Shown here in pieces: positions 13,318 through 26,100 of a stretch of DNA of 64,000 nt. The notes under the pieces were generated by a model, which searched no databases, was not told the origin of the DNA, and was given only the letters and a program-made list of their open reading frames with translations. The stretch covers positions 1-64,000 of the forward strand of contig JADIIX010000011.1 in the NCBI GenBank assembly GCA_027604505.1, read 5' to 3'. The stretch is from Gonapodya sp. JEL0774 (Eukaryota; Monoblepharomycota; Monoblepharidomycetes; Monoblepharidales; Gonapodyaceae). Both the position numbers and the translations under genes were made by a program. The stretch's first letter is position 1, and each line of letters starts with the position of its first letter.

Positions 13318-13662
13318 GATCGCAAACGGGAAAACCAATATGGACCGTAAAATAATTGCATCCGCCACATCGATGCGCGGGGAAAAGACGATTGCCATTG
13401 AATGCCAAAGCGACCAGCTGTGCCTGGATATCACCAGAGATCACTGCATTCACAAACGCCTATTCCGCACACACAGGCAAGTAATAAACAACATCCTTCA
13501 AATTTTTCTGTCGGATCCCACATTCCTAAAACTATGTAGGGTCACAACTTCGCCGCATCCGCCGATATCTCATCATCACGCAAGACTCTCCTGTCCAATG
13601 CCTTGAACGTCCATGGCGTTTTAATCTACCAACACGGGCGGACAGAAATCATCAGAACTACA
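13318..13662. other. Gene-free spacer
   Basis: About 345 bp lie between the start of the J-domain gene and the stop of the monooxygenase gene, both on the minus strand. It would hold the J-domain gene promoter and the monooxygenase 3' end. I see no repeat, RNA gene or conserved coding stretch in it. Confidence 0.5.
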
Positions 13663-16600
13663 TCAGTACCCATACGCGCAGTTGCTCACCGCTATACTCG
13701 ACAAGTCGTTATGCATCTCGACGATGTAGTGCCGCCAGTCAGGGGAGTGTATGGAGTCGATCATGTGCAACGCTGGGCCAGGCCATTGTCTGATATGAAT
13801 CAATTTACCAGTGAGAAACACAATCGTTAACGGAAGCGTCCAAGATGGCTAGAGGATTTGCGTGGAGATACTTGCACCGTGTAGCCATTCTTGTATCTAA
13901 TTGGATTCATGCAGTTGTGCGGAAGTCAGTAATGGTATCACGACGTCAAAAAGCACATTGCGCGAGAAGAACCACAGCGGGATTGAACGGGAGCACGCAC
14001 CGGTACCATCCTCCGCAATCTGTGTTCCACACCGAGTTGGTCTTGAGCCAATCCTGAGCATCTTTCGCAAATGCGCGTTGGGCTTCGAGTTTTACCTTCA
14101 TTGTCAAAAGAGCGGGTTCACATTCAATGGAATCCAGATTAAGATACGCCTTTAAGACAAAAACAAACCTCAACAGATTTCATCAGAGGATTGTGCTGGA
14201 ATGCATGAATCATTTGCATCACATAGTTGCACTGTACGAGAACAATGTTCCAATGAGATTGCAAGGAGGGCAAGCTCAAGCTTTCATGGATTCTCTCAAG
14301 CATAACCACAAGACTTACTTGCTGTTCACAACTTATCAGCAGGCTGTTGTGGGTTGGGGGCGTATTCGGCCCGAGGATCATAAACTGTGCGCGATATTTT
14401 AGTGGTTAGATCTTCCTTCCAAAGTCGTCTATCCATGCAGAAACGCGGGCTCACGTAATTTGGGAATCCATGCACCGTCACTTAATGAATTATAGTACAA
14501 GGTAACGGTTCAGCCTCCCACGAAATTCGCAAATGTAACACTTCACAAATGTGGAACCCCACTCACATGTCCTGTACGCCTCAGGATTCTCCTTCCAAGT
14601 ATCTGCCAGCAATTCTCCTCCCCTACCTCTCACCGGCATGTACTTGGATACCCAATTCGCCGCGAAGCCGGTGGCGCACACTACGACTTCCAACTCACGG
14701 AACTCTTCCTTGCCATCACCCAGATCAAGAACGAGACCGCGTTCATAAAAGCGTTTGATCGGTTCCCGGCGGAGGGATACATTAGGCCGTTGGATGGCAG
14801 GGTAATATGTGTCGGTGAAGATTGGACGGCGACCTGAATGGAACACGAGGACAGGACAAGCACAAGTGTGGTGCGTTTCGACATGGTGAACAAAACGATG
14901 AGGTTGGGAGTATAAAACTTACATCCATACGCGAAGTTGGGTGTCAACTTTGCACGGAGTTCGGGGTCCTTCACAGATCGCTCGAGGTACTCCAACGATC
15001 TCTGCGGGTTCAGACAAGCGTCAGAAAACCAGGCAATCGGAACAAAGCCAGCTGCACCTTCCAGTACTACCTTCACAACGACCTTGTTCAGTTTGTGCTC
15101 TCCACCCGTGAACATCACCCAATACTTCTCCCTATCCTGATAGGTCTTGCGGATAAACTCTCTCGCGTACGCAGGGTCTCTAAACTTTTGTCTCTTCTCA
15201 TCGCTCATTTTGATTCCCCCTTCGAGGTATGCCTGCATGTACGTCGGCGTACGCACGTAGTGGTCCAGGTGCGCCACTTGGGGAACGATAGTTTGCACGA
15301 CTTGGATGGCCGTAGAACCATTGCCAATCACGCCGACCGTTTTCCCAGCGACGGAGCTGATGTACATCACATTTGGTTGGCAGATTGGAAGGTTGGCAGA
15401 TCGGAAGGTAGGCAGGTTGGCAGGTTACTTTTCAATTTAACCGGAAAGGACACTGAGATGTAAAAGAAAAGGCTTAAACATACTCTCTGTTCTCGTCCCA
15501 TTGAGCGGTGTGAATCAAGTGCCCTTTGTAGTTTTCTCGGCCCGGAGTATCTGGCCACTTGGGACGGCTGTTGAAAACACATCATTATTCGCACCACCTT
15601 GACTGCGTTGTTCTTGCACACACGTACTTGAGAACTCCTGTTCCATTTACCAAAATATCACAAATTTTCTCAAATCGCTCCTTTTTTCCGGTGCTTGGGT
15701 CCGACTTCTCGATTGTAACCCTCCATTTTGCCCTTTCTTCCTCATAGTCCGCGGCCACCACTGCGTGGTTAAATGAAACGAGTTGAGCGAGGTTGTAGCG
15801 TGCAAAAACGTGACTGAGGTAGTAGAACTTTAAGAGAAGTAACTGTGTTTGAGGGTACCGCAGCCACCAATGAGGTACAAAAGGTATACGCTCACGATTT
15901 CATCCCATTGAGCATAGGATTCACTCCAATCGAAAGTTTCGAAACGGAACTGGTAGGTGTGGGACTGAACATCGCACCGACAGCCTGGGTACCGACTAAG
16001 GATGGGAATGTCGAATAATCACTTGCACCTGGAAGCAAGGGTGCACTTACTTCTCAAACCACGTGCCTATTCAGAGAGAAAGAATGAAAGATGACCATCC
16101 CGACTCATTTTTTCATTGGGATGATAGACTGTTGGACGACACGCCCACCTGCGAAAGAATTATTCTTTTCGAATATCGAAAGATTGACTGCAAATTACAT
16201 CCAGGAAGTATGTTCACTCTGTTTAGCCACTATTGGGATGTGATGCACCCACCGCTCTTCAGTCTCCACTGACTCATAATTCCAAAGGTCATGCCCGAAA
16301 ACCCACTTCCCACGAAAACCACGTCTAAAGGGCGGGGATTCGCTGTACGATAAACAGGGGGAGGTGACAAATGGAACACCGCCCGGTCTTGTGGGTTGTC
16401 CACTGAGTGAAGATGTGACACGAAGGACCAAAATGTGGGAAATGTCGACACGAGCAGCAATGCCAAGACGTGGAAATCACTGAATCATACTTACTGGGGT
16501 CAGGTTCCTATACATGAAAGTGGGAACAGTTGGGGGAAACAGGCGGAGTGGCGAGGATGCAAACTGTCAGCTTGGAAGTGTCTCCCACTTCGCTTCCCTC

Positions 16601-16792
16601 GGCAAACCTCATTCCATATATATTTATAGCGCGAATTTGCACGCACATACTACTCACAGTCGCCGGGTTTACGGGTTTAAGATTGGGCAGAGGTGCAATG
16701 ACTCGTCCGACGGAATCGGGTTTGCGAGGTGCATATCGTGGTCGTGGTGGTAGCTCCAGATTGAGCGCCTCCGACGCATCTTGAATAGACAT
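13663..16792 (-). CDS. Baeyer-Villiger-type flavin monooxygenase
   Basis: Sixteen exons with closing phases give 630 residues: 16792-16658, 16507-16495, 16402-16253, 16187-16149, 16066-16051, 15995-15896, 15827-15628, 15567-15484, 15356-14923, 14833-14567, 14480-14455, 14384-14319, 14231-14169, 14095-14001, 13896-13878 and 13848-13663. Visible motifs are the FAD-binding VGSGFSG (80-86), GGTWFENRYPGCRCD, the type I BVMO fingerprint YKGHLIHTAQWD (231-242, pattern F/Y-x-G-x3-H-x3-W-D), the NADPH-binding GNGSTA (257-262), and a later CATGF. The family uses NADPH and O2 to insert oxygen into ketones or oxidise heteroatoms; the substrate cannot be told. Four exons are 13, 16, 19 and 26 nt long. No signal peptide is seen. 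Neighbours do not form a recognisable biosynthetic cluster. Confidence 0.92.
15373..15426. repeat. Short minisatellite inside a BVMO intron
   Basis: About three imperfect copies of a GGTTGGCAGATNGGAA-like unit run head to tail in the intron between exons 8 and 9 of the monooxygenase gene. The repeat does not touch coding sequence. Confidence 0.6.
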
Positions 16793-17614
16793 CGAATCTG
16801 AGGTATGAAAGAGGAAACGTAGGTCGGAAAGGTTTTCGGCTGGTCGAAGTGACCGACTCGTCCGGCAATACTTTAACCGAGTCCCATCAAACTCATCTGA
16901 ATGCACCAAAGGGCGGCGGCACGTTTCGAGAGGGGATTTTGCTCATAAAGCACTAAAAATTAATTCAAGTGTAATTTGATATCATGAATAGGAGGATGCT
17001 GTGGGTGGCGGCAGTGCAGTACCACGATCGAACGGTCAGCCACCCAAAACTGAACAATGTCTCACTCATCTATTTTCAATACCCCATGGTCTTCTCAAAA
17101 ATGAGTAAATAGAGCAAAAGAACTTGTCGAAATTCCAATGTATTTCGTTTTCGATTTTGGGGCCCAAGTGTGATGGCTCGGCGCTGCCTCGCCCTTCTCC
17201 CCCAAAGCCTATACTATACTGTATATCGGGGTCCGCCTGTACGTGCTTGCTGACTTCATTCTCCCACGCTTACCGCGACCGCTAATAAATCAAATGGAAT
17301 GCGCAAAAGTGTCGAAGAACTGTTGGCCGTTTGACCATGGGTTAGTTAGTGCGGTGAGAATCCGAGAAGGATAAGGATTGAATAAAAGATCAATATAGGT
17401 TTATCGGCATTCACAATAAATGAGATACTATGACCCATGAATGCAAGCTGTTTGAAACTGAAACATGAAAGCATGCCTCTGTAACAACCACAACTCCGCA
17501 AACAGCACTCCAACTCGGCGTCCGCACCAAAAGAAGGGCACAAGTTTAAGCATTTATTGCCCCATACGTATCTTACAAAGTGTCCATAACATCATTGCCA
17601 TTATTTATCTGTCT
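16793..17614. other. Gene-free region
   Basis: This 0.8-kb region between the start of the monooxygenase and the stop of the next minus-strand gene has only short, unsupported open frames. An AT-rich inverted stretch near 17210-17226 (TATACTATACTGTATA) could be a regulatory element of the monooxygenase gene, but nothing proves this. Confidence 0.4.
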
Positions 17615-18573
17615 TCAGTCATCGTCATCGTCGTTATCATCATTGTCCTCTTCCACATACTCGTCCTTTTGCTTGGGCTTTTTCTTCTTTTTCTTGGGCG
17701 CACCAGCAGCCTTCCCTACCTCCGAATCTCCGTCCTCTTTTGCGGATCCCGCGGCCCACCCTTTCGGCAAATGCCTCCCAATGAATTCAACGTATTCATC
17801 CACTAATTCAGCCGGAATCCACATCTCGGTTCGTTTATCCTCAGGGTCTCCACCTGCCCGATCAGCAAGGAATTCGCGGGTGCGGTGTCGCAGACCCTGA
17901 GCAGACGAGCCACCCGAGAGCTTCTTCTCGATGCCCAATTCCGTTTTGACAATATCCTTCCAAAGACGCGACTGTCCTGGGGAGCCACCGTCACCCACAC
18001 TTGTGTTTGTGAGGCTCGGGCTCGGTTCCACGGACTGGGCCTTTTTGGTCATCCTTTTAGGCACAACATCCTCCATAGGTTCTACAGAATCATCTTTCAA
18101 CGCTGCTTCTTTAAGGGCAGGGATGGCGCGAGGTCGCTTCCGGCTGGACTTCTTAGGGGGGAAGTCATAATCATCCGCGGATTCGTCCTCCTCGTCGCTA
18201 TTCTCCTCTAGAGAAAAATGGTGTCAATAAATCATCCAGATTGCCACAAACGCCGATGTATATTGTGCTCAACAACTTTGTGCGACTCACCAAACCGATA
18301 GCTCGTGTCCCCACCAATCGTCTTTCTGCGTTTATCACTCGATTTCCCCGAGTCACTCGACTTTGCTATACGCTTCTTTGCAGCTGCGGGAGGCGCAGAA
18401 GCGGTTGCAGGTTTCCGGATTGCGGCCGCCGGTTTATCGACATTTTTGACAGCTCGACTGCGCTTGCTCGCGGGGAGGGCACGAGCGGTTGTCGATCCGG
18501 CGCCAGTGAGCCAGCCAAAAAAGTAGGTCCAAACGGATGTAATGGACCATGCCGTGGCAGGTGGGGATGTCAT
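17615..18573 (-). CDS. Basic nuclear-type protein of unknown function
   Basis: Two exons (18573-18291 and 18207-17615, intron 83 bp, GTGAGT donor) give about 291 residues. The N-terminus has one short aromatic/hydrophobic segment (WTYFFGWLTGAG), then a Lys/Ala/Pro-rich basic region with KKRIAKSS and DKRRKTIGG that resembles nuclear localisation signals. An acidic patch (EENSDEEDESADDY) is followed by KKSSRKRPR. A more conserved-looking part reads REFLADRAGG to VDEYVEFIGRHLPKGW, and the protein ends in alternating Lys and Asp tracts. I do not recognise the family. The composition suggests a chromatin or RNA-associated protein, which is only an inference. An in-frame upstream GTG exists but the ATG at 18573 is the first ATG. 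Confidence 0.55.
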
Positions 18574-18975
18574 TTTGTTCGGGGCGAGATCGAACAATGA
18601 ATTCGCAGTCGGACGGGGAAGATGAGAGGTCACAGCAAAATAGGTGCGGGAACCCTTAGTAGGAAGAGCTCGAGATGTGGATAATCACTATGTGCAGTAT
18701 CGATTCAGAGGAGAGCGGCTCTTTGCACAGTGAACTCCCAAGCTCCCCCTTCTCTCCACAAGCCCTTTACCTACCAGCGCATGATTCAGCTAAATCCATT
18801 CCAAAAGTTACAAGAACATGAAGCAGTGAATAATGCCTCATCTACGCTTTAAGCAAATGGTCATAAGGTAAAGTACGTGAAAACATCAAATCTTCCACCG
18901 CATTTTGAAGAGATTAAGGCTGCGAGGTCCTATTGAAGGCAGTGACAACAACATTGGTCTTCCCAGCGCGACAAC
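18574..18975. other. Gene-free spacer
   Basis: About 400 bp lie between the basic protein start and the E2 stop codon, both on the minus strand. It should contain the promoter of the former and the 3' end of the latter. No other signal was seen. Confidence 0.4.
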
Positions 18976-19980
<1,005 letters not shown>

Positions 19981-20330
19981 CAATAAAATGTGGTGACCGG
20001 AGATGATGCGAGAGGCCGGCTCCCGGCCGGCTCCATTGCCTCACTTGGCGGTCGCCACTTTCCCAGTGTTTTCATGTGTGATTCCCACTTGCCGGTAGTG
20101 TTCGGATCCTTCTCTTTTCCATGAAGATCACTTTCTAGTTTGCGGGTCTACATTTGTCTTCCCAACATCCTGGACCCATTTCCTCCACCTCTGAAAGAAC
20201 TAATACATAAATATTGTATAATAGTACATAGCTGCAGCTGACAACCTCACGCGGAGTGATTTGATGTGTGAAAGTTTTGTTCGTCATCACCATTGCTGGC
20301 GGCTTGAATAACTTACACCCCTTTCTCTAA
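19981..20330. other. Gene-free spacer with a GC-rich direct repeat
   Basis: This 350-bp stretch upstream of the E2 start contains two direct copies of GGCCGGCTCC at 20014-20023 and 20025-20034. Each copy overlaps a partial palindrome. It could be an upstream element of the E2 gene, but there is no further support. Confidence 0.35.
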
Positions 20331-21955
20331 TCATTTACTCCATTTCCGCGACTTCCCCGTTTCCACGACCACTCTACCACTTTTGATTACAGCTCGCTCC
20401 ACGTCTGCATAACAAATAGCTTCATGCAAAGACCTCAGATGCCGCCCCGGTATGAAATGCGAACAATTTCCACTCATCTCTTCATCTTCCGCCACTGGTC
20501 CTTTGAGAATAACAAAGTCAGCAGGCTCATCCCGCCGAAAGCAGCTCTGCAAAGAAAAATCATGCACGAGACCCGTCCTCTTTAAGCCCATCGCGTGACG
20601 CGCTCTTGTGCTGGCCATTTCAATCGCCAGCTCAACGTCAACTGTGGCACCAAGATGCAACGCAGTGCATGCTAAGTTAACTGTCTTCAGTGGGTCGAAG
20701 TCCGAAAGTGGAGAAAACAAGTTTTGGAGGTTGTTGCTGGACAAGCAGCAGAAACATGCTGCTACCCCGTCGGCTCCGCGGGCAAGTCGATGCACCGGTG
20801 CCACACCACGTCGGATCCCGCCCCCTGTGTAACCGTCGCGACGGCCCCACATGTACAGGTCGCTGCACACCGGATGGTTTTGCGTAGTCGAAGAAACTGA
20901 TCAATGATGTACTTAGCTCGGTCACCGAATGAACTTACCTCCCAGGAAGAGAGACGATACTTATACCCGCTTCCGACACAAGACCCGCAATTTTATTCAA
21001 ATCCTGAACTGACAAGTCCGATAGGCGTGTGCAATGACCAACCGACACTCGTCCTTGAAAGCCACGCTCTATTGTCATTCGTGCTATGGTCGGAAGCATC
21101 AAAGCGGGGGACTGGTGGGGCCCAGGATCTAGAAAATCCAAGTGAAAGTCTACGTCACATCCGGCCTCCTTCGCGATGTCAAAAACTATCTCAGCGTTAC
21201 GGATGGGATCCGGGTCTGTGTAAGGGGCACTAGCAATGAGATCGGCTCTTTCGGGGTTCAACGGATTCAGAGCTTCTCGCAACAGTGCTTCAGTTCCGAG
21301 GAGGTTGGTAATGCCATCTTGCGCAAAGGCGGCAAGCTGAAGATGAACCCTGTGAGGGTGAACGCTTTCTTTGACTCTGTGGAGAGCAGAGAGGAGGCTA
21401 TGTACCAAGAAAAAGCGGTGAGCAAGGGGTCGAAGTCGGTAAAGGAGAAATTGAAGGTTTGTTGAACTTTATCACCTCTCACCTCAAGCCCACATTGGAG
21501 TCCACCTCAACGAACGACCTCGCATAAGTCACGCCACAGCTCACAGATCTGTTTAGCGCTCGTCGTGCTCGCTCCACCGTGTCGGCGATCGTAAAGTTTC
21601 TTCTCGCGGCCGCGGTTTGTGTGAGCGCCTCGGCGAAATCCCCACAGACTGGTGGAGTACGTGAGAGGATGAGGGCTTTATCGAGATGGAGATGTGGTTC
21701 TGCAAAGGCAGGCAAAAGAAGGTGACCCGATGCATCGTATTCTTCGCCCCAACTGTGTTGAGAATCGGTTTCAGGAGATAAGCTCGTCGTTGGAACGATG
21801 GACACAATCAATCCGCTCTCGTTGATTGCGATGTCAAATAGTTGGCGATCAATGGCATCGAGTGTGTTCACATTCGTTTGTAAAGGTGAAGTGGATGAGA
21901 GAAAAGGGATGTAGGCTCTTTTGATAAGGGAGAGTTGGCGAGCGGACGATTCCAT
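20331..21955 (-). CDS. CodA-like amidohydrolase (cytosine-deaminase family)
   Basis: Three exons (21955-21483, 21376-20939, 20862-20331) give about 480 residues of the metallo-dependent hydrolase fold. Metal-ligand motifs run in the expected order: EPHLHLDKAL, VDFHLDFLDPG and SVGHCTRLS, with SLPGSDLYMWGR and RRGVAPVHRLA as in cytosine deaminases. Enzymes of this family deaminate cytosine, creatinine or related ring amides; the substrate here is unknown. The segment that normally holds the catalytic Asp reads CLSSNNLQNLFSPLSD, with Asn in place of Asp. I recall this also in other fungal relatives, so it may define a subgroup with another activity. Splice phases close cleanly (2/1 at both introns). 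No targeting signal is evident, so a cytosolic location is likely. Confidence 0.82.
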
Positions 21956-22271
21956 CAACGAAGACAGATACTGTCAGTTCTCAGAGATGTTGGTAATTCT
22001 TGTGTATGGTTGATTCAACGCAATGACGGAATTATAATGAGATTCCCAACGGATCGGCTTGGAATTGTGATAATGTTTGAAAATGAATGCATTTCAATTC
22101 TTCGAGATCCATAATGTTACATGAGACGCCATCGAGGATAGATAAATGTCCTTGCGCAGTCACAACCCAAGAGTCCATCAGTAAGAAAGTACAATCTCTG
22201 CTTCCTTCCCATTCCGACTCCTCCATCAACACCGGCGTGACACCTCCATCAACACCATCATTTTCGCCATA
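21956..22271. other. Gene-free spacer with a short direct repeat
   Basis: About 315 bp are found upstream of the CodA-like gene. On the plus strand near 22220-22258 the phrase CTCCATCAACACC occurs twice, 25 bp apart. No coding sequence was supported. Confidence 0.4.
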
Positions 22272-22557
22272 TCATTTGGGGGTGTAAAAGCCAAGGGTCT
22301 GATAATGGTATGTGCATATCAGCAATATATGACGGAAAAAATTCCCACCGTAGTACTCACGAGACCCTCTAAGACTCTCTTCCAGGTCGGAATTTTCTTC
22401 TAATGACACGTGATGGTGATGATGTGCCGTTGGCAGTGTACGGGACAGGAGGAGTGAAAGAGAACGAACAGAAGGAGGAAAGGGTTGCGGTGTCAAAGAA
22501 GAATGAAGCCACGAGGTCTTGCAGAACACTCACCGCTTGGTTGTCAGTACCGGGCAT
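22272..22557 (-). CDS. Tentative 29-residue three-exon microprotein
   Basis: An ATG at 22557 opens eight codons (MPGTDNQA) that end at a GTGAGT donor. A second candidate exon (22399-22361, KKIPTWKRVLEGL) is flanked by ATTAG and GTGAGT, and a third (22298-22272, TLGFYTPK and stop) follows ATCAG. All three join in phase 0 to give 29 residues. The splice sites are good, but the product is too short to judge by composition and I recognise no family. It may be the start of a larger gene whose later exons I could not find, a non-coding transcript, or chance. Confidence 0.25.
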
Positions 22558-23153
22558 GTTAGATGATAAGAGGGGAAAGTGTGGAATTCTCGTTGCAATT
22601 TGTGATATTACACTGAAAGAATCGGCGGCTTTTATAACCCAGAGAATTGTGTGCCCTCGCGTAAGTTTTGGTTTTGCGTGTGGGATGATGATATGAATCC
22701 CGCAAAGCAGAAACAACCTGATCAGGGTGAGGCAGGCACCAGGCAGTGGGGGACATCTCACACCCCAGGATTCGGAAGCTAATGAATGCGTATAGGCATT
22801 ACAATATCCGTACTTCGATTTTGGAAACTGGAATGATACCTTTGCGTCACCTGTCACGAACTCTATCATCATGAGGTGGGTGCTGTTATGTGCCACATAG
22901 AGTTAGACTTCCGAGGCAATTCACGCAAAACGGTACATAATATTTCACGAAGATTGCGCCATTATAATCATTTCGAAAGTTTCCTCAATAAAACATCTGC
23001 CAAGTTGGGCTCAACTATATCTTCACCACGAGATCTTCAGAACCATGAACGGCATTGGAACCCCGCAACAGAATGAGAACACATAACTGCAAAATGAGCT
23101 CCGTCAATGTTGTATGATACATCTCAATAATGCATTTACGAATGAGGCACATG
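22558..23153. other. Gene-free region
   Basis: About 600 bp lie upstream of the tentative microprotein and downstream of the secreted monooxygenase stop. A minus-strand open frame spans part of it but has no plausible family pattern. The stretch would include the 3' untranslated region of the monooxygenase-like gene. Confidence 0.4.
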
Positions 23154-26100
23154 TTATGCAGTGGCTACCGATGGATTTATTGCGCCGCCAGAGAGAAGCT
23201 GTCCAGCCAACGAAAACGTGATGGGGGGGGAAATAACCCCATTGGTGCATGTCAGGCTGTTGCTATTGAATATTCCTCCGACGTTGGGTTGGTCGTCCAA
23301 GGTCTCAAAACTCAAAACATTCCCAGAAACTTGGAAGTTTCCCCCATTCCATGACTGCGATACAGTGAGGTCTTGCGCTCCGCCGAAAGTCAACTGCAGA
23401 GCGGCGAGACCGCTGAGAATAAACTCTCGTCGTCAGCTAAAAAATGTCATTAAATCAAAATTGAGATCTATTCTCACCCGTTCGCGTCACCAGCAGGTGC
23501 TCGGCCATTAACAGAGATTTGGGTGTTGAGCCCGAAGGAGATAGGTGCAGCTCCCCAACATCCCCCAGTTGACACTGTCATGACGTAGTTAGGAGCACCC
23601 GCGGTACTGGGATAAACAACAATTTAGATAGCAGCAAGATGTCTTCGTGAGTACGAGTTACTCACGCAGGAGGCCCTGCTATTACAGGAACAGACGGGGT
23701 AGGAGCGGGCACATTAGCCCCAGCTGACGTAGCAGGAGCAGGAGCAGTGGGGGTAGCTGGTGCAGCTGCCACTCCTTTGGGATGTAGCTGGGGAACGATG
23801 GCGCCTCCCGTGAGGAGCTGGCCGGTCATGGACAAGTTGGGTAGAGTCGCCGGAGCTATCCCGTTGCACGCAACACCGGTTGGCGCCAGCAACTGCAAGA
23901 AGATGTTGGGACCATCGTCGATTGTTTGGAAGTTCAGATTGTTGCCCGAGATCGTCTGCGCAGCGATACCACCACCGTTCGAGAATCCAATACTCGTGTA
24001 GCCGCCAAAAGTGATAGTGAGGGCAGCGAGACCACTAAGTAAGGTTAAAAATCAAACTTAATTGGGATTTTATGCGTGATGAGTAAGTCGCAGTGAACAA
24101 ACCCATTGGCATCAGCTGCTGGTTGCTCGCCATTGACCTGGGCGAAAATGTTCATCTGGAAAATGTTCTGTCCATTGCCGCTTGGGTAGCAAGCGACATA
24201 CTCGTAGGCAAAATCGTACACCGGAGCAGAAGACGCAGCAGGTACAGGCGCAGGAACTGGCGCAGGCACAGGAATCGTAGCGGCTTGTCCGGCTTTAATT
24301 CGCAAAACAAGAACAAACAGTAAAGCACTGGAACATGGTGGACTGGAACGTTTTACATCTCACCAGCGGGTGTCGCAGCAACTCCCTTCGGGTGGAGCTG
24401 GGGAACAATTGCGCCTCCCGCGAGCAGTTGGCCGGTCATGGACAAGTTGGGAAGAGTCGCTGGAGCTTTTCCATTGCAAGCAACACCGGTAGGTGCCAGC
24501 AACTGCAAGAAGATGTTGGGACCATCGTCGACTGTCTGGAAGTTCAGATTGTTGCCGGACGTCGTCTGGGCAGCGATGCCACCGCCGTTCGAGAATCCTA
24601 TGCTCGCATAGCCACCAAAAGTTATTGTAAGAGCAGCAAGACCACTGAACCAGGTGCCACTTAAGTAAAGCTTATTTTCGTTGCTTCAAAGGCAATCAAC
24701 TTCGTACACACCCGTTCGCGTCCGCAGCTGGTTGCTCCCCGTTGACCTGAGCAAAAATGTTCATCTGGAAAATATTTTGTCCATTGCCGCTTGGGTAACA
24801 CGCGGCATATTCGTATGCAAAATCGTAAACCGGAGCGGCAGAAGTGGCCGGCGCAGGCACAGGAACTGGCGCAGGAACAGGAACAGGCGCAGGAACAGGA
24901 ACGGGCGCAGGGACGGTATTGGGGGCCGGAGTTGCGGTAGTGGCAGGATTAGGTGTGACAGCTAAGTATGGGGGGGCTGTTAGAGGCTGCTCACCACATT
25001 GCGTGGCACACATGTTTTCACCTGATACCCCGAACCCGGCTTTGGGCATAATTTGTGCATTTATCGGACCACCCGACAGCTGCAAATAGATAGTTCTCCA
25101 GTTGCGTGTCTGTCAACCGAGTAAACGACAGACTCACAAGCTGGCCCGTCATAGTGAGTGTCGGTAGCGGCGATGGCAATCCATTCACACACGTAACCCC
25201 CACAGGGGCCTGGAATTGTCCGGAAATGTTTGGTCCGTCATCGACAGTCTCGAAAGACCACTGATTGCCGGTAAATTTCTGGTTGTTGGTTGCCGAAGCA
25301 CCACCAGTGATTGTGTCGTACTGAACACAAAAGAAAATAGAACTTTCACGCTTTGTGCGCGCGCAAAGCTTCAAAGAGTACTGATACTTACACCGTTAAA
25401 CGTGATTGTGAGCGCCGCCAATCCACCATTCGCATCAGCTGCCGGTTGATCACCATTGACTGATGCCTTGATGTTGAGCTGAAATGTGAAGTGAGGAGCA
25501 CTACCGTAGCAAGATGAAACATCCCACACGAAGAGGTAGTTGGGTGCACCTGAAACTGTCGTCGCAGCCTGAGCAGCGGCGGCAGAGGTAGGCGCTGGCG
25601 CCGGAGCTGTAGCTGGTGAGGGCACGGCAACTGGCGAAGCCACGGGAGGGGAAACTGGAGCTGCGGTTGTAGTCACTTTGGGTTTGGCAGTCTTTTTCTT
25701 CTTTGCCTTTGTCACGGCGGGTGGGGGAACTGCAGCCGGCACTGGGGCAGGAACTGGAACAGGAGATGGCGCAGGAACTGCAACTGGAGATGGAGCAGGA
25801 GCTGCTACTGGAGGCGGAGCAGGAACTGCAACTGGAGATGGAGCAGTTACCGCTGCTTCGGCTTCAAAAGTTGGAATTGATCAAGAGGAAGCTCGGACTG
25901 ATAGGCATTATGCACAACATACCCGCTGCGATCACAATGTCCGAACAATCCTGATAGAAACCATTATCCGCTTGCGATGCCCATAGCCACATCAAAACTG
26001 CGTGATCCGAGGTCTGACCGGCAGGCAAGGTAATCGTTGTTGAAAGGAGATTGACGTCGATTCCGTCGGCGAGGGTGACAAAAGGCTGACCCGCAGCCGT

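Noticed and set aside
22369-22896. 175-residue minus-strand open frame
   Set aside because: It runs across the donor and intron of the tentative microprotein and has a random composition with no recognisable domain.
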